DNA from: an uncultured Flavobacteriaceae bacterium
Lineage (GTDB): Bacteria; Bacteroidota; Bacteroidia; Flavobacteriales; Flavobacteriaceae
DNA: 17,300 bases
Reading direction: 5' to 3'
Assembly (NCBI GenBank): GCA_937901915.1
Contig: CALGUD010000086.1
Coordinates: 1-17,300 of the forward strand
Shown: positions 13,410-17,300 of the stretch, in pieces
Position numbering within the stretch: the first letter of the stretch is position 1
Layout of the letters: every line of letters begins with the position of its first letter
Notes under the pieces: model-generated
Told to the model about the DNA's origin: nothing
Database searches by the model: none
Seen by the model: only the letters and a program-made list of their open reading frames with translations
Position numbers and translations under genes: made by a program

Positions 13410-13432
13410 GTATCCACTTAGATACAAATATA
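13410..13432 (-). promoter_or_regulatory. Promoter and probable antitoxin operator of the toxin-antitoxin operon
   Basis: Minus strand TATATTTG (13425-13432) is an exact TAnnTTTG box, 24 bp before the toxin ATG. It abuts a palindrome, GTATC at 13410-13414 and GATAC at 13421-13425 (GTATCCACTTAGATAC), which would cover the start of transcription. Antidote proteins with an Xre-type HTH commonly repress their own operon through such sites, so this is the likely operator. Confidence 0.6.
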
Positions 13433-13494
13433 ATTAATTCTTTGGACTTTAAAAGATAAATTGTTTTATTAGAGTAGTTTGTATAAATGCGCCA

Positions 13495-13611
13495 CAACAA
13501 CAAACAAACACAATCGCGCTTACTTTTTCTTTTAGAAAGATAATTATTTTTATTTAAAAGTGGCTTTTGTATTTGTTAACCTCCGAGGTCAGGAGACTTC
13601 GGAGATCGGGG
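13495..13611. repeat. Modular intergenic repeat with flanking inverted arms
   Basis: The tip at 13535 (GAAAGATAATTATTTTTATT) is followed by GGCTTTTGTATTTGTTAACC, a hairpin segment CTCCGAGGTCAGGAGACTTC and a slightly altered core GGAGATCGGGGG. The distal module is absent; 13612-13659 is unassigned. Left of the tip, AACAAACACAA (13503-13513) is an 10/11 inverted match to TTGTATTTGTT (13567-13577), so the tip sits between inverted arms. The nearest gene to the left is the broken toxin, 134 bp away. Confidence 0.7.
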
Positions 13612-13659
13612 GAATGGGGGGAGAGGTATCTGTTTTCAAGACAGGCTATGGAAAATGAG

Positions 13660-15363
13660 TTACCGTCTCATAATATCATCAAAATTTGCAATAATCTTTT
13701 CTTCTCGCCCTAATGAATCTTTAATAGTAAATTCAAATTTATATACCTTTCCATATTCAAAATTTTCTGCCCTTAATATTTCCCCCTGAGTAGAATATGT
13801 ATACTTTGCATTAATTTTTTGTGGTAATTTATTTAACCAATTCAAATCCCCTTCTAAATTCTTAATTTGTGTCAGCTCAGCAGGCCAGCCATCATTTTCC
13901 ATAAGTATGGAAATAATTTCCCTGTTATAATCATCACCATAAGTATACAAAGTGATATTTGGTTTATATCCTCTAAAAATATCCACTATAAAGTAATTCT
14001 TTTTAGTCTCAGGAAAGAAGTTATACCCGGACCTGTTATCATTAAAGTCATCATAGTCTTTAGTAAAAGAATTTTCAAGGTCAGTTTTTAGAACTTCTGT
14101 ATAAAGCATACCTTCCTTGTGTGCTTCATAATACTTTTCAACTTCATATACTGATGGAGAATAGTCGTTCATTTTAAAGTATTTAAAAACAATACTATGT
14201 TCCATAATCGTATCCACTTTCATATAATAAAATTCCCGTACCTTTATTTCAGTTCCCTCCAGCTTTATGAAATGTTCATTTGACAGGTTATTTAAAGAAT
14301 GCTCAATTTCTTCAGTTTTCTGTTCATACTTTTCTTTTTGGGAGTGATAATTATCATATTTATCCCACAGCCTATGACCTGTATAACCCAAGATTCCAAG
14401 CACTAAAAAAATTAAAAATATCCATGAATATTTTTTTAGAGGAACCCCAATATTTTCTTCTTTAACAACTCTGGTGTTTAACCATTTGTCATGCCATCCA
14501 TTTCCAGTGCCCAAATATGAAAATGCTTCAAATGGAACATGTCTTGAGAGGTTTCTGAAAAATGCAGTCTGTAAGCTTATGTTATCCCCATTTTTCATTA
14601 TAACCCTTGAGCCAGTTAAAAACTTAGCAGGTGTTGCATGAAATATAAACTCAAAGAAAACAAGATAGAAAAGCTTGGATGCTATTAGAACTACAAATAC
14701 GGCCAAATTCACATCAACCTTATTTAGAAAACCCGAGAAAATTAAAACTACTAAGTCCGAGCATATTGCCAAACTTAAAAATAAATCCAATGTATGATGA
14801 AGAAATCTTTGAATTTTAGGGGTGTCAACATAATCAATAACTGTATTGAACTTTTTACTTTTTTCCTGCAATTTAAGATTCTCAGATAATTTTTTTACCA
14901 CATACAAAGAGCATAACAGCCAAAATAAATTGCTAATTATTAAAAGAATGCTTAAAAATATTTGATTTGTTAGGGAAACGCCTCCTGATACTGCAACAAT
15001 AAGGCTCAATATCGATATTAACTTTGTTATTAGGATTATACTAAAGGACATTCTCAATAATCGGATTTCTTTTCCCCTGCTTTTCAGATAAGCAATTACT
15101 CCTATTAGTATTAAAATATAAATTGATAAATCCAGAAAATTTATATCCAATCCTGTTCGGAAATTATAAAATTTAAACATATGATCTGACATAAATGACA
15201 GGTTAATGTTTGGTGATAACACTCTAATAACCTGACGTGTATTCGTTACCCAGGGATAAGGAGGAAAAGCAAATATTGATGATATCTGGATAAATAATCC
15301 TAGAATTAAACCTACAACAGAAATAATTGTAACCTTTTTATCAATATTATAATTGTTATTCAT
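13660..15363 (-). CDS. RDD-domain membrane protein with large soluble C-terminal region
   Basis: A 567-residue protein. The N-terminal third has several hydrophobic segments (about 11-32, 78-93, 107-127, 134-155). Residues about 180-300 form an RDD domain: RFLHHTLDLFLSLAI supplies the first Arg/Asp, FEFIFHATPAKFLTGSRVI the ATxxK loop, and FRNLSRHVPFEAFSYLG with WHDKWLNTRVV the conserved ending. One more membrane helix (about 313-330) leads to roughly 235 residues of charged, soluble sequence of no family that I recognise, starting with a possible short coiled coil (SQKEKYEQKTEEIEHSL). This is a fusion of an RDD domain to extra N-terminal helices and an extracytoplasmic or cytoplasmic tail. 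A repeat copy lies 72 bp upstream of the ATG. Confidence 0.8.
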   Translation of the reverse strand: MNNNYNIDKKVTIISVVGLILGLFIQISSIFAFPPYPWVTNTRQVIRVLSPNINLSFMSDHMFKFYNFRTGLDINFLDLSIYILILIGVIAYLKSRGKEIRLLRMSFSIILITKLISILSLIVAVSGGVSLTNQIFLSILLIISNLFWLLCSLYVVKKLSENLKLQEKSKKFNTVIDYVDTPKIQRFLHHTLDLFLSLAICSDLVVLIFSGFLNKVDVNLAVFVVLIASKLFYLVFFEFIFHATPAKFLTGSRVIMKNGDNISLQTAFFRNLSRHVPFEAFSYLGTGNGWHDKWLNTRVVKEENIGVPLKKYSWIFLIFLVLGILGYTGHRLWDKYDNYHSQKEKYEQKTEEIEHSLNNLSNEHFIKLEGTEIKVREFYYMKVDTIMEHSIVFKYFKMNDYSPSVYEVEKYYEAHKEGMLYTEVLKTDLENSFTKDYDDFNDNRSGYNFFPETKKNYFIVDIFRGYKPNITLYTYGDDYNREIISILMENDGWPAELTQIKNLEGDLNWLNKLPQKINAKYTYSTQGEILRAENFEYGKVYKFEFTIKDSLGREEKIIANFDDIMRR

Positions 15364-15435
15364 TTTTGGTATTATTTTCTGTTAGCAGTTAATTTTTTAA
15401 CTCTTACTATAATTGGACCGAAATTCTTTACTCTA

Positions 15436-15561
15436 GAAAGATAATTATTTTTATTTAAAAGTGGGTTTTGTATTTGTTAACCTCTGAAGTCAGATTTCGG
15501 AGAGCGGATAGCACGGATTACAAACCTGTCTACCGACAGGTAGATCAGCGCTAGCGGGATT
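15436..15561. repeat. Modular intergenic repeat, type 1, most complete copy
   Basis: Modules in order: tip GAAAGATAATTATTTTTATT; GGGTTTTGTATTTGTTAACC; TCTGAAGTCAGA segment; core TTTCGGAGAGCGG; GCACGGATTACAAA; nested hairpin 15525-15543 (CCTGTCTACCGACAGGTAG); ATCAGCGCTAGCGGGATTTT. The last bases merge with the stop codon of the next gene (15562). The tip lies 72 bp from the ATG at 15363. Confidence 0.88.
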
Positions 15562-15924
15562 TTAATGAAATAATTGAGGTTTTCTGATATATGAAGCAAA
15601 TATGGTCGCCATAAGTATGAGAATTACAATTTCAGATGGTTTCCCTTTGTACATATGGATTAGAACTATAAAAGTCATATATAAAACCAACATTGATGTT
15701 CCAATAAGTATGGTTTTGTTGTACATGAAAAGTGCTGTTGCAATTAAAATATAAATTCCGGCTGTAATCATTACGGCACTACTTTCAACAATTTTCCCCG
15801 TTTGGCTGGGGTTAAGCAATTTGTCTAAAGCATTAGGAATATAGAAAAGCAGTATTGCTAATGAAGGTAACCATATCAATATCCTGCTTAAGATTTTATC
15901 TGTTTCAGTTTTTTGTTCAGCCAT
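15562..15924 (-). CDS. Small DoxX-like integral membrane protein
   Basis: A 120-residue protein with four predicted membrane helices: LIWLPSLAILLFYIPNALDKLL, the SSAVMITAGIYILIATALFMY pair, LIGTSMLVLYMTFIVLIHMY, and IVILILMATIFASYI. The FY..NALDKLLNP segment followed by GK and a four-helix layout suggest the DoxX/DoxD-like superfamily, but I am not certain. Function unknown. The intergenic repeats at 15436 and 15959 flank it on both sides, and the right-hand one has its tip 79 bp upstream of the ATG. Confidence 0.65.
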   Translation of the reverse strand: MAEQKTETDKILSRILIWLPSLAILLFYIPNALDKLLNPSQTGKIVESSAVMITAGIYILIATALFMYNKTILIGTSMLVLYMTFIVLIHMYKGKPSEIVILILMATIFASYIRKPQLFH

Positions 15925-15958
15925 AGCTTTATCAGTATGCGGTTCGTTCTAAATGTTT

Positions 15959-16110
15959 ACCAACAATAAACAAATACAATTTCATTTTATCTCTTTTCTT
16001 TTAGAAAGATAATTATTTTTATTTAAAACGGGCTTTTGTATTCAATATCCGAAGTCGGAATATTTACCTACCGAAGGTAGGCTTCGGAGAGCGGGTTGCG
16101 CTAACGGGAT
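15959..16110. repeat. Modular intergenic repeat, type 1 variant
   Basis: The tip at 16004 (GAAAGATAATTATTTTTATT) is preceded by CAACAATAAACAAATACAAT and CTTTTCTTTTA, as in the copy at 13495. It is followed by GGCTTTTGTATTC, a perfect hairpin CCTACC-GAA-GGTAGG (about 16064-16078), the core CTTCGGAGAGCGG and TTGCGCTAACGGGATT. The last bases adjoin the stop codon at 16111. The ACGGATT/nested hairpin part is missing. Confidence 0.8.
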
Positions 16111-17103
16111 TTAAAGGTTTTCAGTTGTTATTTTATTTTTTGATAGTAATAGGTCATGCTTGGTTACTGCAATTATTCCTGCTATAATGATGATCAGTGC
16201 AGGAAAGATGGAAACCTGAAAGTTAGAATGAAAAAAAGCCGTAATTATATAAATTGCAGATAGTACCATAATTCCAAACAATAATTTTCTAAACTTCTTC
16301 AAGTTTATATTTAATAAAACGCTCATGATAAAGCTTAATACTAATAATATGTGATTACCGTAAAAGAGAATTATATCAATATTTTGAAGAGAGGCCTTAT
16401 AAGAAGTGCTGTTTTCAGTTTGTGTAATTATTTCCCGGGTTATTTCAATTGGTGAGTTTAGAAATAGGCAAAAGGATAGAAGTAAAAATAAAAATACAGA
16501 TGAGCCATTCCATACTTTTTTTTCATAAATACTAATCTTTTTTAAAACTTTCTTACTGTTTTTATTGCCGTTTTTTATTTCATTAATAAGCATTTGTGCA
16601 CTTGAAAATTCATTTGCATTAACAATTTTATACAGGCTAAAAAGTATAATTCCTATAACAGCAATTAAAAGCGACAAAGGAGAATTAGATATCAAAGAAG
16701 TAATTAAGAATAAAGAAAATATTACAATCATTGCTAATTTCAGGTTTTTATTAATGAAGCCTTTGTTGATAATTGTATTGATACCTGTAAAAAGTAATGC
16801 TAATATTAGAAATGGCTTAAAGACCCATTCATTTAACCTAAAAAAATCACCTTGGGAATTAAATCTATAACTAAAACTGCCAAAAGTTGATTGTATATTG
16901 AATACAATTAAAATAGCAAGGCCTATCATAAAAAAGCCTAATATATTACCATGCCACTCTGATTTAAAATGATAACTGTCAAATTCCTCAATGATATCGG
17001 CTTCATTATAACCTTTATTGAGAAGATTTTGCATAACCTCAAACTTATCTTTGGTTACATACTCAAAATGTTTAATATCCTTTTGTAATTGTTCATTTGC
17101 CAT
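16111..17103 (-). CDS. Multi-spanning membrane protein of unknown family
   Basis: A 330-residue protein that I do not recognise. About 50 N-terminal hydrophilic residues (MANEQLQKDIKHFEYVTKDK, ...NEADIIEEFDSYHF) precede roughly nine hydrophobic segments, starting at ILGFFMIGLAILIVFNI and ending at IFPALIIIIAGIIAVTKHD. A basic cytoplasmic-looking loop lies in the middle (LINEIKNGNKNSKKVLKKI). No catalytic or transport signature is visible. It may be a sensor or small-molecule permease; nothing in the sequence decides this. A repeat copy has its promoter-like tip 53 bp upstream of the ATG. Confidence 0.7.
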   Translation of the reverse strand: MANEQLQKDIKHFEYVTKDKFEVMQNLLNKGYNEADIIEEFDSYHFKSEWHGNILGFFMIGLAILIVFNIQSTFGSFSYRFNSQGDFFRLNEWVFKPFLILALLFTGINTIINKGFINKNLKLAMIVIFSLFLITSLISNSPLSLLIAVIGIILFSLYKIVNANEFSSAQMLINEIKNGNKNSKKVLKKISIYEKKVWNGSSVFLFLLLSFCLFLNSPIEITREIITQTENSTSYKASLQNIDIILFYGNHILLVLSFIMSVLLNINLKKFRKLLFGIMVLSAIYIITAFFHSNFQVSIFPALIIIIAGIIAVTKHDLLLSKNKITTENL

Positions 17104-17156
17104 ATTTCTTTATTTTTTCACTGACATGAAATAAGTACAATGCTTATATTTCTTTT

Positions 17157-17257
17157 GAAAGATAATTATTTTTATTTAAAAGTAGTTTTTTTACAGAGCG
17201 GTGTATAAAACGGCAGATTACTTCGTCTCCGTCAAAGACGAATCCTACCGATGACGT
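17157..17257. repeat. Modular intergenic repeat, type 2
   Basis: Tip GAAAGATAATTATTTTTATT and AAAAGTAG, a shortened core AGAGCGG, then the type 2 distal module: TGTATAAAACGGCAGATTAC, TTCGTCTCCG, GAATCCTACCGATGACGT. The same module is at 10589-10650. The CTACC/GGTAG hairpin and TTTGTATTTGTT segments are absent. The 43 bases to the right edge may include the end of another minus-strand gene, but no frame can be chosen. Confidence 0.8.
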
Positions 17258-17300
17258 ATTTATTTAACATTCTGATATACTGTTAGTTGATATCCCATTT

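Noticed and set aside
17260..17300. C-terminal end of a further minus-strand gene at the right edge
   Set aside because: Two frames are open to the edge and only about a dozen codons are available, so none can be chosen.

Overview
The window is AT-rich, and every gene except one transposase lies on the minus strand. Its protein families and its promoter style (TAnnTTTG -7 boxes, weak or no Shine-Dalgarno sequences, A/T-rich leaders) point to a Bacteroidetes chromosome, most likely Flavobacteriaceae. No rRNA, tRNA, CRISPR array or phage module is visible.

Layout on the + coordinate (transcription runs right to left). (1) 174-5353 is a run of small accessory and stress-type proteins: a double-domain PhnB/VOC protein, a zinc-finger/RpoA-CTD-like protein, a DUF1801 protein, a double-domain SRPBCC/AHSA1 protein, an ECF-type sigma factor, a secreted NTF2-like protein and a class I methyltransferase. 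The intergenic DNA at the left end of this run carries degenerate 7-bp (once 8-bp) tandem arrays placed just after stop codons. (2) 5452-7150 holds a translationally coupled zinc-ribbon/DUF2007 pair and a lipoprotein. (3) 7324-8766 is a complete IS4-type insertion sequence with 18-bp perfect inverted repeats and a 10-bp target duplication. Its transposase reading frame is interrupted at an A8 run. (4) 8789-10541 holds a TPR protein, a decayed antitoxin/toxin remnant, and an intact MNT/HEPN (mntA-hepT) toxin-antitoxin pair. (5) 10797-13400 holds a type II NADH dehydrogenase, an RDD membrane protein, and an antidote/killer toxin-antitoxin locus in which the antitoxin is intact and the RelE-type toxin is frameshifted. 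(6) 13660-17103 holds three integral membrane proteins: an RDD-domain protein with a large soluble tail, a small DoxX-like protein and a protein of unknown family.

The most striking structure lies between the genes. From about 5.4 kb to the right end, most intergenic gaps hold a copy or relic of one modular repeat, always in the same orientation relative to the genes. Its gene-proximal tip, read on the minus strand, is an A/T block ending in TATCTTTC, which resembles a Bacteroidetes -7 promoter box. Next come a variable hairpin segment and a TTCGGAGAGCGG core. The distal end is one of two alternative modules and often runs directly into the stop codon of the upstream gene. I read this as a dispersed, possibly mobile element that may supply a promoter to each downstream gene. 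The IS4-type element inserted into one copy, and a roughly 19-bp hairpin is nested in two copies. The promoter activity is inferred from sequence and not shown.
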